Below, piece by piece: positions 54,180 through 63,673 of a stretch of DNA of 64,000 nucleotides. This stretch comes from Leclercia adecarboxylata (GTDB lineage Bacteria; Pseudomonadota; Gammaproteobacteria; Enterobacterales; Enterobacteriaceae). The DNA lies in NCBI RefSeq assembly GCF_006171285.1, contig NZ_CP040889.1, positions 1,736,001 to 1,800,000 on the forward strand, in the 5' to 3' direction. The notes under the pieces are model-generated. The model worked only from the letters and a program-made list of their open reading frames with translations. It was not told the origin of the DNA and made no database searches. The number at the start of each line of letters is the position of its first letter. Position 1 is the first letter of the stretch. Made by a program: the position numbers and the translations under genes.

Positions 54180-54905
54180 ATGCCAATTAACAGCAATAAG
54201 AATGCCATTCTGGTTCTGGAATCTCCGTGGAAGCTCGACGATCACGATGCCCATCGCTCGTCGGTATTGCCGTTTGTGCAAGGGATCGCGAAGATGCATG
54301 GCAATACCGAGGTCTATTGCCTGAACTTCTACAACAAAAGCAGCTTTGATGTTGCGCTGGAATGCCTGTGTCGTCAGAAGTTCGACAACACCATCGTTTA
54401 TGTGGCGGCGCATGGCAGTAGAACTCATATTGGAGATGTTTCCCTGGACCATCTCCTCTATGCCATTAATGAAAAATCGAAGAAATTTAATATCAAAGGC
54501 CTGATGCTTGGCTCATGCTTTGCGGGCAGTAAAATCGAACACCTGGAAGCTTTTATCGAAGGCAGTAAACTGACCTGGTGCGCAGGCTATTCATCTTCAT
54601 GTTACTGGCTTCAGGGAACGATGCTTGACTGCGCCATCATTCATAGCGCGCTCAATATTGAAGACGAACAATATAAAACGCGTGAAGAGATGGAAGAGAC
54701 TTTTGCCGCTGCGGTCGCGCCATTCGCCCCAAATGCGGTCATCGGCTCAAACGCGAAAGATGAAGATGTGGCGCTGTCTGACTCCCTACAGTTTGTTATA
54801 CAGCCGGAAGGCAGAGGCTTTCGCGCGCAGTGCTCATCAAACAACGTGTTTGAACGGGCGCTAGGGTATCGCTTGAATGAAGAGACGGAAACGGCCTCCT
54901 CATAA
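54180..54905 (+). CDS. Caspase-like (clan CD) cysteine protease candidate
   Basis: Protein of 241 residues, not recognised as a named gene. The pattern strand NAILVLES, strand EVYCLNFY, helix, strand NTIVYVAAHGS (His78-Gly79), helix, strand KGLMLGSCFAGS (Cys113) follows the caspase/gingipain fold, with the dyad His after the third strand and Cys after the fourth. Spacing of 35 residues is short but within clan CD variation. No signal peptide, no additional domain. The upstream 60 bases are 22 percent GC, much lower than the genome. Divergent from the pentapeptide-like gene. CHAT- or caspase-type proteases in bacteria are often parts of immunity or toxin systems. Confidence 0.6.
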   Translation: MPINSNKNAILVLESPWKLDDHDAHRSSVLPFVQGIAKMHGNTEVYCLNFYNKSSFDVALECLCRQKFDNTIVYVAAHGSRTHIGDVSLDHLLYAINEKSKKFNIKGLMLGSCFAGSKIEHLEAFIEGSKLTWCAGYSSSCYWLQGTMLDCAIIHSALNIEDEQYKTREEMEETFAAAVAPFAPNAVIGSNAKDEDVALSDSLQFVIQPEGRGFRAQCSSNNVFERALGYRLNEETETASS

Positions 54906-55139
54906 GCGCGCTAATGCATAGCGAAAGATCCGAATTTTATCTGCCCTTTTTACTGCTGGATGCCCTGTTTACTGCCCTAAAAACATCAACATGGCTCCAG
55001 CAACCTCTTATTTCCCTCAATCACAAAACGTGATCTACCGCACATTTCCCTCACCACAGACCGAAGCGAATGTCTAAGATTAGTAGGCAACCGGATAAAA
55101 CCAGACCTGAGACAACGTAAACCGGAGGTCCTGACCACC

Positions 55140-56789
55140 ATGTTCAACCAGAATATACGCACTGTAGAGACCGTAGAGTTCGACATAGAACAAGAACTTC
55201 TCTACGAAATCGATCCCTGCGAGTTAAAACTGGATGAAATGCTCGAGGCGGAACCGGAACCCGAAATGATTGAAGGGCTGCCCGCATCCGATGCGCTCAC
55301 CCCTGCCGATCGCTACCTTGAGCTCTTCGAGCATGTGCAGTCGTCGCGACTCTTTGCCGACAGCAAAACTTTCCCCGACTGCGCGCCCAAGATGGATCCG
55401 CTGGATATTCTCATCCGTTACCGGAAGGTGAGACGCCACCGGGACTTTGACCTGCGCCAGTTCGTGGAAAACCACTTCTGGCTGCCGGAAGTCATGTCGA
55501 GCGAATATGTTTCGGATCCTTCGTTCTCGCTCAAAGACCATATCGACACCCTGTGGCCGGTGCTGACCCGCGAGCCGCAGGATCACATCCCCTGGTCATC
55601 GCTGCTGGCGCTGCCGCAGGCCTACATTGTGCCCGGCGGGCGGTTCAGCGAAACCTACTACTGGGACTCCTACTTCACCATGCTGGGGCTGGCCGAGAGC
55701 GGCCGCCACGACATGCTTAAGTGCATGGCGGATAACTTTGCGTGGATGATCGAAAGGTACGGCCATATTCCTAACGGGAACCGCACCTACTACCTGAGCC
55801 GCTCCCAGCCGCCGGTGTTTGCCCTGATGGTGGAGCTGTTTGAAGAGGATGGCGTGCGCGGCGCCAAGCGCTATCTGGATCACCTGAAAATGGAGTACGC
55901 CTTCTGGATGGACGGCGCGGAGTCGCTGCTGCTCAACCAGGCCTACCGTAGCGCGGTACGTATGCCGGACGGCTCTCTGCTCAACCGCTACTGGGATGAC
56001 CGTGACACGCCGCGTGACGAATCCTGGATAGAGGACGTCGAAACCGCCCGCCACTCCGGACGTCCGCCTAACGAGGTCTACCGCGACCTGCGCGCCGGGG
56101 CCGCTTCCGGCTGGGACTACTCCTCCCGCTGGCTGCGGGATCCGAGCCGGCTGGCAAGTATTCGCACCACCCAGTTTATCCCTATCGATCTCAACGCCTT
56201 CCTGTTCAAGCTGGAGAGCGCCATCGCCAATATTTCGGCATCGAAAGGGGATAAAGAGACCGCAGAACTCTTCCGCCAGAAGGCGAGCGATCGCCGCGCG
56301 GCGGTTAACCGCTATCTGTGGGATGACGAGAACGGCTGCTATCGCGATTACGACTGGCGTCGGGAGCAGCTGGCGCTGTTCTCCGCGGCCAGCATCGTGC
56401 CGCTGTACGTCGGCATGTGCACCCATGAACAGGCTGAACGCCTGTCCGATGCGGTAAAAGCGCGGCTCCTGACGCCGGGCGGTATTCTTGCCACCGAGTA
56501 CGAAACCGGCGAACAGTGGGATAAACCCAACGGCTGGGCACCGCTGCAGTGGATGGCGATCCAGGGGTTCAAGCAATACGGTAACGACTCCCTGGGGGAT
56601 GAAATTGCCTGGAGCTGGCTGCACACGGTAAACCACTTCTACAAAACGCATCACAAGCTGATTGAGAAGTATCACATCGCCAGCAGCCAGCCCCGGGAAG
56701 GTGGCGGGGGTGAGTATCCCCTGCAGGATGGGTTTGGCTGGACCAACGGCGTGGTGCGCAGACTGATTGGCCTGTACGGGGAGCCGTAA
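55140..56789 (+). CDS. treF: Cytoplasmic trehalase
   Basis: Hydrolyses trehalose to two glucose in the cytoplasm, mainly on return from osmotic stress. 549 residues as in E. coli TreF. The trehalase signatures [15 protein letters not shown] and [13 protein letters not shown] are present, with the glycine-rich [14 protein letters not shown] near the C-terminus. The first 30 residues differ most from E. coli. The 234-base gap before it (54906-55139) has a GGAGG ribosome site 11 bases before the ATG; I found no clear promoter there. Confidence 0.97.
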   Translation: MFNQNIRTVETVEFDIEQELLYEIDPCELKLDEMLEAEPEPEMIEGLPASDALTPADRYLELFEHVQSSRLFADSKTFPDCAPKMDPLDILIRYRKVRRHRDFDLRQFVENHFWLPEVMSSEYVSDPSFSLKDHIDTLWPVLTREPQDHIPWSSLLALPQAYIVPGGRFSETYYWDSYFTMLGLAESGRHDMLKCMADNFAWMIERYGHIPNGNRTYYLSRSQPPVFALMVELFEEDGVRGAKRYLDHLKMEYAFWMDGAESLLLNQAYRSAVRMPDGSLLNRYWDDRDTPRDESWIEDVETARHSGRPPNEVYRDLRAGAASGWDYSSRWLRDPSRLASIRTTQFIPIDLNAFLFKLESAIANISASKGDKETAELFRQKASDRRAAVNRYLWDDENGCYRDYDWRREQLALFSAASIVPLYVGMCTHEQAERLSDAVKARLLTPGGILATEYETGEQWDKPNGWAPLQWMAIQGFKQYGNDSLGDEIAWSWLHTVNHFYKTHHKLIEKYHIASSQPREGGGGEYPLQDGFGWTNGVVRRLIGLYGEP

Positions 56790-56801
56790 CTCCCCTCCTG
56801 G

Positions 56802-58406
56802 TCAGCGGATGACCTCATAAATGGCCGTCTGAATGGTCTGCCATTTTTTGGTGCTGGCGTCCGGCTGGGCCTGCGCCCGCCGCTTCGCCTGGTCCATATC
56901 ATGCCGCTGGCGCTCAACCACCGCCGGAACGGTACAGAAGGCCTGGAGATACTCTTTACGCAGATCCGTCAGCGGCTCTCCGCCTGCCATCGCGTGCCCG
57001 AGGGTATTGATAAATTGCCGGCAGGGCTTCTCCTGCCCCATTTGCAGACGGTAGCGCATCAGCAGGTCCAGCACCTCGCGATGGTTCATGGAGAGCGCAT
57101 GCTCGGTCCAGGAGAGTTTCCACTCCATTCCCGCCTTCAGGAACAGCTTCGCCACGCGGGTGTCGTTTCTGTCGATTGCCGCGCGGAAGTTATTTTCATC
57201 CCAGGTGACGCCCATACGCGTCAGCGTTTCGCGGGAGGAAGGCGTCTCGCGCATCTCTTCCGTTGCCACCGTCTTCACAGGGGGTGCCACGGTGCTGGCC
57301 GCCTGGGTCGGGCCGCTGCTCTCAATTAACAGCCAGGTGCCCATCATCAGCATGCCCATCACCATCACCCCGACCGCGCCCCACAGCACAACCGAGATCA
57401 GGTAATCGCGCTGCTCCGGGGTACGCGCAGGCCGACGGTTCGGTTTATCGATGGTGTCGCGCACCTCAAAGATGTCGTCGCCTGTGAGCTGATTTTTTTT
57501 CCTCGCGTTCTCCCAAAAGAGATCCAGCTCGTGGGTGCCCTCTGCCATCAGCCCCGTCGGGTTCACGGTGGTGCGGCCCTCGTTAAAGGCGCGCTGAACA
57601 GGGCTGGCGATCTGGGCGTAATAGTTATCCAGCAGAAGGAGTTGCGCGGAGGTCAGCGGCTGCCGGGCAATAATGTTATTGCGGATCAGGCGGATATCAT
57701 CAAGAAAGGACTGGAGCGTTTTACGCGGCTCCACCATTAACGTCAGCAGGGCCGGATCGCTGAACAGCGCCGAATAAGAGCGGGAATACTCTTTTTTATC
57801 CACCAGCATCAGCGCCAGCTCGCTAAACATCATGCCGCCGAGGGCGTCGTTGCGTTCGCCCTGCTGCAGCCAGCGACGAACCCGATCGGCACCAAACAAG
57901 GTTTTCAGATGATTGTTCAGGCGCGTCGGGTCTGGCCAGGCCTGCACGATCAGCCCTTTCATCATCAGCTCCAGCGCCCGCACCTGTTTCTGGGCGTGCT
58001 GCTGGCGAAGCTCATCGCCGGGGCTCAATTCCGTACTGTAGGTCAGCAGCGGCTGCTGCAAACGCAGGTGTTCCAGCGCCGTGACGAAGCGCATCGCGGC
58101 AATCAGCTGGTTATCGCTCACCTCCTGCCCGCTCTCATACTGCGGCACCCGCTGCTGTAAAAGCCGCAGCTGCAGGGTGAACTGCGACAGCTCGGCATCG
58201 TTGAGGTTCAGCCGTTTCGCCACGCTCGCCCAGCCGCCCAACGCCAGCCTGGCGGAATCCAGCTGCTCAAGGAACCAACGGGGATCTTTGCCTTCGGCAA
58301 CATGCACCTTTAACAGGAGCAGGATCTCCACGGAGGCCTGACGAATAATTCCCAGACAGCGTTCAAACTGCTCGCGGATCACGTGCGAATTACTGAGGGT
58401 CATCAT
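56802..58406 (-). CDS. Membrane protein of unknown function, ankyrin-like C-terminus
   Basis: 534-residue protein. Residues 1-340 are helical and charged, without signal peptide; one TM segment (about 345-370, SVVLWGAVGVMVMGMLMMGTW) follows a basic stretch; the remaining about 160 residues would be periplasmic and include an ankyrin-like repeat pair (NFRAAIDRNDTRVAKLFL and EHALSMNHREVLDLLM). I associate it loosely with an enterobacterial family annotated STY4199/HEPN, but I do not see a clear RX4-6H nuclease motif. It is convergent with treF (12 bases between stops) and starts with a double ATG after AAAGGAAA. No function is proposed. Confidence 0.7.
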   Translation of the reverse strand: MMTLSNSHVIREQFERCLGIIRQASVEILLLLKVHVAEGKDPRWFLEQLDSARLALGGWASVAKRLNLNDAELSQFTLQLRLLQQRVPQYESGQEVSDNQLIAAMRFVTALEHLRLQQPLLTYSTELSPGDELRQQHAQKQVRALELMMKGLIVQAWPDPTRLNNHLKTLFGADRVRRWLQQGERNDALGGMMFSELALMLVDKKEYSRSYSALFSDPALLTLMVEPRKTLQSFLDDIRLIRNNIIARQPLTSAQLLLLDNYYAQIASPVQRAFNEGRTTVNPTGLMAEGTHELDLFWENARKKNQLTGDDIFEVRDTIDKPNRRPARTPEQRDYLISVVLWGAVGVMVMGMLMMGTWLLIESSGPTQAASTVAPPVKTVATEEMRETPSSRETLTRMGVTWDENNFRAAIDRNDTRVAKLFLKAGMEWKLSWTEHALSMNHREVLDLLMRYRLQMGQEKPCRQFINTLGHAMAGGEPLTDLRKEYLQAFCTVPAVVERQRHDMDQAKRRAQAQPDASTKKWQTIQTAIYEVIR

Positions 58407-58555
58407 TTTCCTTTAAATGCCGCGCAAAGATTCAGGCGCAGCTAACGGAGAGCGTTTATTTTTTAAGTGGTTATACCAGATTAAACATAACCGATAACCG
58501 CTACTATTTCAGTGATAATGTTAAAATCATTTACAAAAGCTCCCGGAGATCTGGC

Positions 58556-59083
58556 ATGCCTGTGTTGCACACCCCGCGTTTAACCTGCTCCCCGTTACAG
58601 GAAGAAGACTGGCCCTTTTTTCTCTCGCTGCAGCAACACCCCGATGTGATGCGCTACGTCGCCGAAGCCCGCCCGGAAGAGGCCATCCGCCAAGCCTTTA
58701 CGGCGCGTCTGCCCGCGTGGACGCCGGGCAGCGCCCACTGGTTGTGCCTGGTAGTGCGCGATAACGCCAGCCAGACGCCGCTCGGGGTCACGGGCTATAT
58801 CCATCATGATGATGACTGCGCCGAAGTGGGCTTTCTGTTTGCTCCGCAGGCGCAGGGAAAAGGCTACGGCTTTGAGTCTTTACAGGGAGTGTGCGATTAC
58901 GCCTTTACTCAGGGGGGCATCCGCCGCTTAACCGCCACGGTGACGGCGGGCAATGTGGCGTCGAAACGCCTGCTGGAAAAAGTGGGGTTTGTGCTGGAAG
59001 GTGAACTGCGCGAAAGCTACTGGCTGGCAGGCGAGTGGCATAACGACTGGCTGTTTGGGCTGTTAAGAAAAGAGTACGACTAA
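58556..59083 (+). CDS. GNAT acetyltransferase, RimJ/RimL type
   Basis: N-acetyltransferase of 175 residues. The start TPRLTCSPLQEEDWPFFLSL and the acetyl-CoA loop APQAQGKGYGFESL (QGKGYG) are typical of RimJ-like enzymes, as is RLLEKVGFVLEGELRESY near the C-terminus. Members acetylate ribosomal protein N-termini or small molecules; the substrate here is not determined. It stands alone between the unknown membrane protein (divergent, 149-base gap) and a convergent SDR. Confidence 0.85.
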   Translation: MPVLHTPRLTCSPLQEEDWPFFLSLQQHPDVMRYVAEARPEEAIRQAFTARLPAWTPGSAHWLCLVVRDNASQTPLGVTGYIHHDDDCAEVGFLFAPQAQGKGYGFESLQGVCDYAFTQGGIRRLTATVTAGNVASKRLLEKVGFVLEGELRESYWLAGEWHNDWLFGLLRKEYD

Positions 59084-59115
59084 ACGTGCCGCGGGGATCC
59101 CTCCCCGGCACCTTC

Positions 59116-59874
59116 TTACAGGAACATCCCTCCGGAAACTTCAATGCGCTGGGCATTCATCCAGCCGAGTTCGTCACTGAGCAGCGCGGCAATCGCATCG
59201 CCGATATCGTCCGGCAGCCCGACGCGTCCCAGCGCCGTCTGGGAGGCAATCTGCTGATTGATCTCTTTATTATCACGCACGCGACCGCCACCAAAATCGG
59301 TTTCGATGGCCCCGGGGGCGATAATATTGGCGGTGATGCCACGCGCGCCCAGCTCTTTGGCCTGATAGCGGGTGAGCACTTCCATCGCCCCTTTCATCGC
59401 CGCATAGGTGCTGGAGCCCGGCAGGGCAAAACGGGCCAGACCGGATGAGACGTTGAAGATCCGCCCGCCGTTTTTCATCAGCGGTAACAGGCCCTGGGTC
59501 AGAAAGAAGGGTCCTTTGAAATGGATGTTCATCACTTCATCAAACTGGGCTTCCGTGGTCTCCACATAAGGGGCGTATAAACCCACGCCGGCGTTGTTCA
59601 ACAAATAATCGAAGGTGTTACGCTGCCATACCGAATGCAGTTTTTCGGTCACCTGAGTAACGAAACGCTCAAAGCTGGCGACATCGCCGACGTTCAGCTG
59701 CAATGCTGCCGCTTTCACCCCTTTTTGCTCAATTTCGCGTACAACATCAAGCGCTTCCTGCTCGCTGCGGTTGAAGGTGAGCAGGATCCCGACACCTTTC
59801 GCTGCCAGCTTCAATGCCGCGTTTTTACCGAGCCCGCGGCTGCCGCCAGTCACTATTGCAATACGTTCAGTCAT
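59116..59874 (-). CDS. Short-chain dehydrogenase/reductase divergent from yhjC
   Basis: Classical SDR of 252 residues: cofactor motif TGGSRGLGKNAA, NNAG in LLNNAGVGLYAP, Ser in FNVSSGLARF, and Tyr/Lys in YAAMKGAM. The C-terminus RIEVSGGMFL is typical. I chose the ATG at 59874, seven bases after GAGG; an upstream in-frame start gives a hydrophobic leader not found in the family. It is divergent from the LysR gene yhjC, so it is probably its target. In E. coli K-12 yhjC has a different neighbour on that side. Confidence 0.87.
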   Translation of the reverse strand: MTERIAIVTGGSRGLGKNAALKLAAKGVGILLTFNRSEQEALDVVREIEQKGVKAAALQLNVGDVASFERFVTQVTEKLHSVWQRNTFDYLLNNAGVGLYAPYVETTEAQFDEVMNIHFKGPFFLTQGLLPLMKNGGRIFNVSSGLARFALPGSSTYAAMKGAMEVLTRYQAKELGARGITANIIAPGAIETDFGGGRVRDNKEINQQIASQTALGRVGLPDDIGDAIAALLSDELGWMNAQRIEVSGGMFL

Positions 59875-59993
59875 AAGAAACCTCGTTTCGGCTGTTGTGG
59901 TGATTGAGAAAGAGCTTATTAGGTGATAGAAAATCAATAAATACGCTCTGCAACGCTTCACTGTTTCAAACTTAACAACAATGAGCGCTCCCT

Positions 59994-60893
59994 ATGGATA
60001 AAATTCACGCAATGCAGCTGTTCATTCGCGTCGCTGAACTGGAGAGTTTTTCCCGCGCCGCGGACTCAATGGGCCTTCCTAAAGGTAGCGTATCGCGCCA
60101 GATTCAGGCGCTGGAGAACGGGCTTGGCACGCAGTTGCTGCACCGCACCACGCGGCGCGTCAGCCTGACGCAGGACGGCATGGTCTATTACGAGCGGGCC
60201 AAAGATCTGCTGGCAAACATGGATGAACTGGATGGTCTTTTTTTGCACGACCCTGCCAGCGTCAGCGGAAGGATCCGAGTGGATATGCCGGCAGGCGTTG
60301 CGCGAAATTTAGTCATCCCCAAACTGCCGCTTTTTTTACAGCAGTATCCCGGCATTGAACTGGAGCTGAGCAGCAGCGACCGGCTGGTGGATGTGATCCG
60401 CGAAGGATTTGACTGCGTGGTGCGCGTCGGCACCCTGAAGGACTCCGGCTTAATCGCCCGCCCGCTCGGCAGGCTGTCGGTGATTAACTGCGCCAGCCCC
60501 GATTATCTGTCGCGTTTTGGCTATCCGGACGGGCTGGATGATTTAGCCTCCCATGCAGTGGTGCACTACGCGACGCATCTCGGCACCCGGCCTCAGGGGT
60601 TCGAATATTTTGATGGCGACATTAGCCACTGGATCAAGACCGGCGGCGTCCTGACGGTCAACAGCACCGAAACCTACCACGCCTCGGCCCTCGCTGGACT
60701 CGGGATTATTCAGGTTCCAAGGGTCGGCGTGCGTGACGCGCTGCGCGCCAAAAAGCTGCTGGAGATCCTGCCGCAGTACCGCGCCAGACCGATGCCGGTG
60801 TCGCTCATTTATCCCCATCGCCGCAATCTTTCCCGCCGGGTGCATCTGTTTATGGCCTGGCTCACGGAAATCATGAAAACCTACGTTGACTGA
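59994..60893 (+). CDS. yhjC: LysR-family regulator YhjC
   Basis: LysR-type transcription factor, 299 residues, matching E. coli YhjC from MDKIHAMQLFI on. The helix-turn-helix is SFSRAADSMGLPKGSVSRQI and the effector domain follows from about residue 90. The 119-base divergent gap to the SDR gene has a TGAT-N5-ATCA dyad in an AT-rich context, a possible binding site. It precedes yhjD as in E. coli. Confidence 0.88.
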   Translation: MDKIHAMQLFIRVAELESFSRAADSMGLPKGSVSRQIQALENGLGTQLLHRTTRRVSLTQDGMVYYERAKDLLANMDELDGLFLHDPASVSGRIRVDMPAGVARNLVIPKLPLFLQQYPGIELELSSSDRLVDVIREGFDCVVRVGTLKDSGLIARPLGRLSVINCASPDYLSRFGYPDGLDDLASHAVVHYATHLGTRPQGFEYFDGDISHWIKTGGVLTVNSTETYHASALAGLGIIQVPRVGVRDALRAKKLLEILPQYRARPMPVSLIYPHRRNLSRRVHLFMAWLTEIMKTYVD

Positions 60894-60947
60894 GCGCAGG
60901 CTATAATTGCAGGGACTACTCGCTAAACGATAAGGAAAACGTGACTG

Positions 60948-61988
60948 ATGCCGGATAGCAACCCGCAACGTCCCACCCAGGATCTGGATTACGAGCCGAT
61001 TAAGAAACTGGAAAACAGCCCGCCCCCGAAGCCAGCTGAAGCCAAAATTACCGCCGTGCGTAAAACGGGCAGTCTGCTCGACAAGGCGAAAGACGTCATT
61101 CAGCTGATTCAGCAAAGGCCGATGATTGCCCACCTGCTGCGCGCGACCGAGCGGTTTAACGATCGGCTGGGCAATCAGTTTGGCGCGGCGATCACCTACT
61201 TCTCATTTCTGTCGATGATCCCCATCCTGATGCTCTCCTTTGCCGCAGCAGGGTTTGTGCTGGTGTCGCATCCGACGCTGCTGCAGGACATCTTCACTAA
61301 AATCCTGCAGAACGTCAGCGATCCGACGCTGGCCACCACCCTGAAAAGCACCATCAGTACCGCCGTCCAGCAGCGTACTACCGTGGGGATTGTCGGGCTG
61401 TTTGTGGCGCTCTACTCCGGCGTTAACTGGATGGGTAACCTGCGGGAGGCGATCCGCGCCCAGTCGCGCGACGTCTGGGAACGTAAGCCGCAGGATGAGG
61501 AGAAGATCTGGACCAAATATTTCCGCGACTTCGTCTCGCTGATTGGGCTGCTGGTGGCGCTGGTTATCACCCTCACCATCACCTCCGTGGCGGGCTCGGC
61601 GCAGCAGATGATCATCTCCGCGCTCTATCTCGACACTATTGAGTGGCTGAAACCCGTCTGGCATCTGGTGGGGTTAGGTATCTCGATGCTGGCGAACTAT
61701 CTGTTGTTCTTCTGGATCTTCTGGCGTCTGCCGCGTCACCGGCCTCGCCGCAAGGCGCTGATCCGCGGCACGTTCATTGCCGCTATCGGCTTTGAGGTGA
61801 TCAAAATCGTGATGACGTACACCCTGCCATCGCTGATGACCTCCCCGTCCGGGGCGGCGTTTGGCTCCGTGCTGGGGCTGATGGCCTTCTTCTACTTCTT
61901 CGCCAGACTGACCCTGTTCTGCGCGGCCTGGATCGCCACCGCCGAGTACCCGGATGACCGGCGAATGCCCGGCAAAACGCACCGTTAA
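60948..61988 (+). CDS. yhjD: YihY/BrkB family inner-membrane protein YhjD
   Basis: Inner-membrane protein of 346 residues (337 in E. coli) with a long charged N-terminus (1-70) and about six TM segments. In E. coli a point mutation in yhjD lets cells live with Kdo-free lipid IVA, which suggested a part in lipid A precursor transport; the normal role is not clear. The core GAAITYFSFLSMIPILMLSF and NWMGNLREAIRAQ motifs are conserved. The C-terminal tail is hydrophilic. Confidence 0.93.
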   Translation: MPDSNPQRPTQDLDYEPIKKLENSPPPKPAEAKITAVRKTGSLLDKAKDVIQLIQQRPMIAHLLRATERFNDRLGNQFGAAITYFSFLSMIPILMLSFAAAGFVLVSHPTLLQDIFTKILQNVSDPTLATTLKSTISTAVQQRTTVGIVGLFVALYSGVNWMGNLREAIRAQSRDVWERKPQDEEKIWTKYFRDFVSLIGLLVALVITLTITSVAGSAQQMIISALYLDTIEWLKPVWHLVGLGISMLANYLLFFWIFWRLPRHRPRRKALIRGTFIAAIGFEVIKIVMTYTLPSLMTSPSGAAFGSVLGLMAFFYFFARLTLFCAAWIATAEYPDDRRMPGKTHR

Positions 61989-61995
61989 ATACCCC

Positions 61996-62031
61996 ATCGG
62001 GCTGAATAAGAATGAAATATATCAGCCCGAT
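61996..62031. terminator. Hairpin after yhjD
   Basis: ATCGGGCTGA / TCAGCCCGAT forms a perfect ten-base stem with a 16-base loop starting eight bases after the yhjD stop. A T run is lacking (ATTCATCATTT follows), so it is a weak or Rho-assisted terminator. The rest of the 272-base gap to yhjE (to 62260) is AT-rich with no gene; it must hold the yhjE promoter. Confidence 0.5.
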
Positions 62032-62260
62032 TCATCATTTCAGCATATAAATCCAGCCTGTAACTTTTATTTAACCGAAAACCAGTTTTATCCTCTAACT
62101 TTTAATTTCTGTGAAGCATTTCATAGATGTGATTTTCCTGGTCTGAAAATTATCCGCTTTTTGCTGCCTTTTTCACCGCCCGCTGCGTTTGTTACAGATT
62201 GAAATGTCGCTTTTGCTGTGCGTAATATGGCCTTTCGTTCGCCAAAAATAAGAAAAGTTT

Positions 62261-63583
62261 ATGCAAGCCACAGCCACAACACTCAATTCAGAGCAGGAAA
62301 ACGTCCCGGTTAACTCGCGCAATAAAGTCGTCGTCGCGTCACTGATTGGCACCGCCATCGAATTCTTCGACTTCTATATTTACGCTACCGCTGCGGTTAT
62401 CGTTTTCCCGCATATCTTCTTCCCGCAGGGCGACCCGACGGCGGCAACGCTGCAGTCGCTGGCAACCTTCGCCATCGCCTTCGTCGCGCGTCCTATCGGC
62501 TCTGCGCTGTTCGGTCACTTCGGCGATCGCGTCGGACGTAAGGTGACCCTGGTCGCCTCGCTGCTGACCATGGGGATCTCTACCGTTGCCATCGGCCTGC
62601 TGCCGACCTATGAAACCATCGGTATTCTGGCTCCGCTGCTGCTGGCGCTGGCCCGTTTTGGTCAGGGTCTGGGGCTGGGTGGTGAATGGGGTGGTGCGGC
62701 GCTGCTGGCCACCGAAAACGCGCCGCCGCGCAAGCGTGCGCTGTATGGCTCCTTCCCGCAGCTGGGCGCGCCGATTGGCTTCTTCTTTGCCAACGGCACC
62801 TTCCTGCTGCTCTCCTGGCTGCTGACCGACGAGCAGTTCATGACCTGGGGCTGGCGTATTCCGTTTATCTTCTCGGCGGTGCTGGTGCTGATCGGCCTGT
62901 ATGTGCGCGTCTCCCTGCACGAAACGCCGGTGTTTGCCAAAGTGGCCGCTGCGAAGAAACAGGTAAAAGTTCCGCTGGGCACGCTGCTGACCAAACACGT
63001 TCGCGTGACCGTGCTGGGCACCTTCATCATGCTGGCGACCTATACGCTGTTCTACATCATGACCGTCTACTCCATGACCTTCAGCACCACGGCTGCGCCG
63101 GTGGGTCTGGGTCTGCCGCGTAACGAAGTGCTGTGGATGCTGATGATGGCGGTAATCGGTTTTGGTGTGATGGTGCCGATCGCGGGCCTGCTGGCCGACC
63201 GCTTTGGTCGTCGCCCGAGCATGATCGTCATCACCTCGCTGATTATCGTGTTTGCGCTGTTCGTTTTCCCGCCGCTGCTCGGTTCCGGTAACCCGGCCCT
63301 GGTGATGGCGTATCTGCTGATTGGTCTGAGCCTGATGGGGCTGACTTTCGGCCCGATGGGCGCGCTGCTGCCAGAGCTGTTCCCGACCGAAGTGCGTTAT
63401 ACCGGAGCATCCTTCTCCTATAACGTCTCCTCGATTCTGGGCGCGTCCGTGGCGCCGTATATCGCCACCTGGTTACAGGCGAATTATGGTCTGCAGTATG
63501 TGGGGTTCTACCTGGCAGCGATGGCGGCACTGACGCTGATTGCGCTGCTGCTGACCCACGAAACCCGTCACCAGTCGCTGTAA
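62261..63583 (+). CDS. yhjE: MFS transporter YhjE
   Basis: Major facilitator of the metabolite:H+ symporter family, 440 residues as in E. coli YhjE. About 12 TM segments; GHFGDRVGRKVTLVAS is the motif A loop between TM2 and TM3 and LPELFPTEVRYTGASFSYN is the family signature near TM10-11. Related members carry shikimate, proline betaine or dicarboxylates; its own substrate is not known. Near-identity with E. coli suggests a conserved function. Confidence 0.94.
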   Translation: MQATATTLNSEQENVPVNSRNKVVVASLIGTAIEFFDFYIYATAAVIVFPHIFFPQGDPTAATLQSLATFAIAFVARPIGSALFGHFGDRVGRKVTLVASLLTMGISTVAIGLLPTYETIGILAPLLLALARFGQGLGLGGEWGGAALLATENAPPRKRALYGSFPQLGAPIGFFFANGTFLLLSWLLTDEQFMTWGWRIPFIFSAVLVLIGLYVRVSLHETPVFAKVAAAKKQVKVPLGTLLTKHVRVTVLGTFIMLATYTLFYIMTVYSMTFSTTAAPVGLGLPRNEVLWMLMMAVIGFGVMVPIAGLLADRFGRRPSMIVITSLIIVFALFVFPPLLGSGNPALVMAYLLIGLSLMGLTFGPMGALLPELFPTEVRYTGASFSYNVSSILGASVAPYIATWLQANYGLQYVGFYLAAMAALTLIALLLTHETRHQSL

Positions 63584-63592
63584 TATGACAAG

Positions 63593-63662
63593 GCCGGGTG
63601 GCAGCTACGCCTTACCCGGCCTGTAAAACTCAAGGCCCGGCAAGCATCGCGCCGCCGGGCAA
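63593..63662. repeat. Inverted pair of REP units
   Basis: Two REP units in opposite orientation (63593-63623 and 63632-63662) in the convergent gap between yhjE and yhjG, in the usual place after a stop codon. Confidence 0.85.
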
Positions 63663-63673
63663 CAACTCCCGCA

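Noticed and set aside
53565..55139. Integrated phage or genomic island with att sites
   Set aside because: No tRNA, integrase or flanking direct repeats could be seen; only the AT-rich composition suggests transfer.
55596..56675. 359-codon open frame opposite treF
   Set aside because: Antisense shadow of a conserved trehalase gene with no family resemblance.
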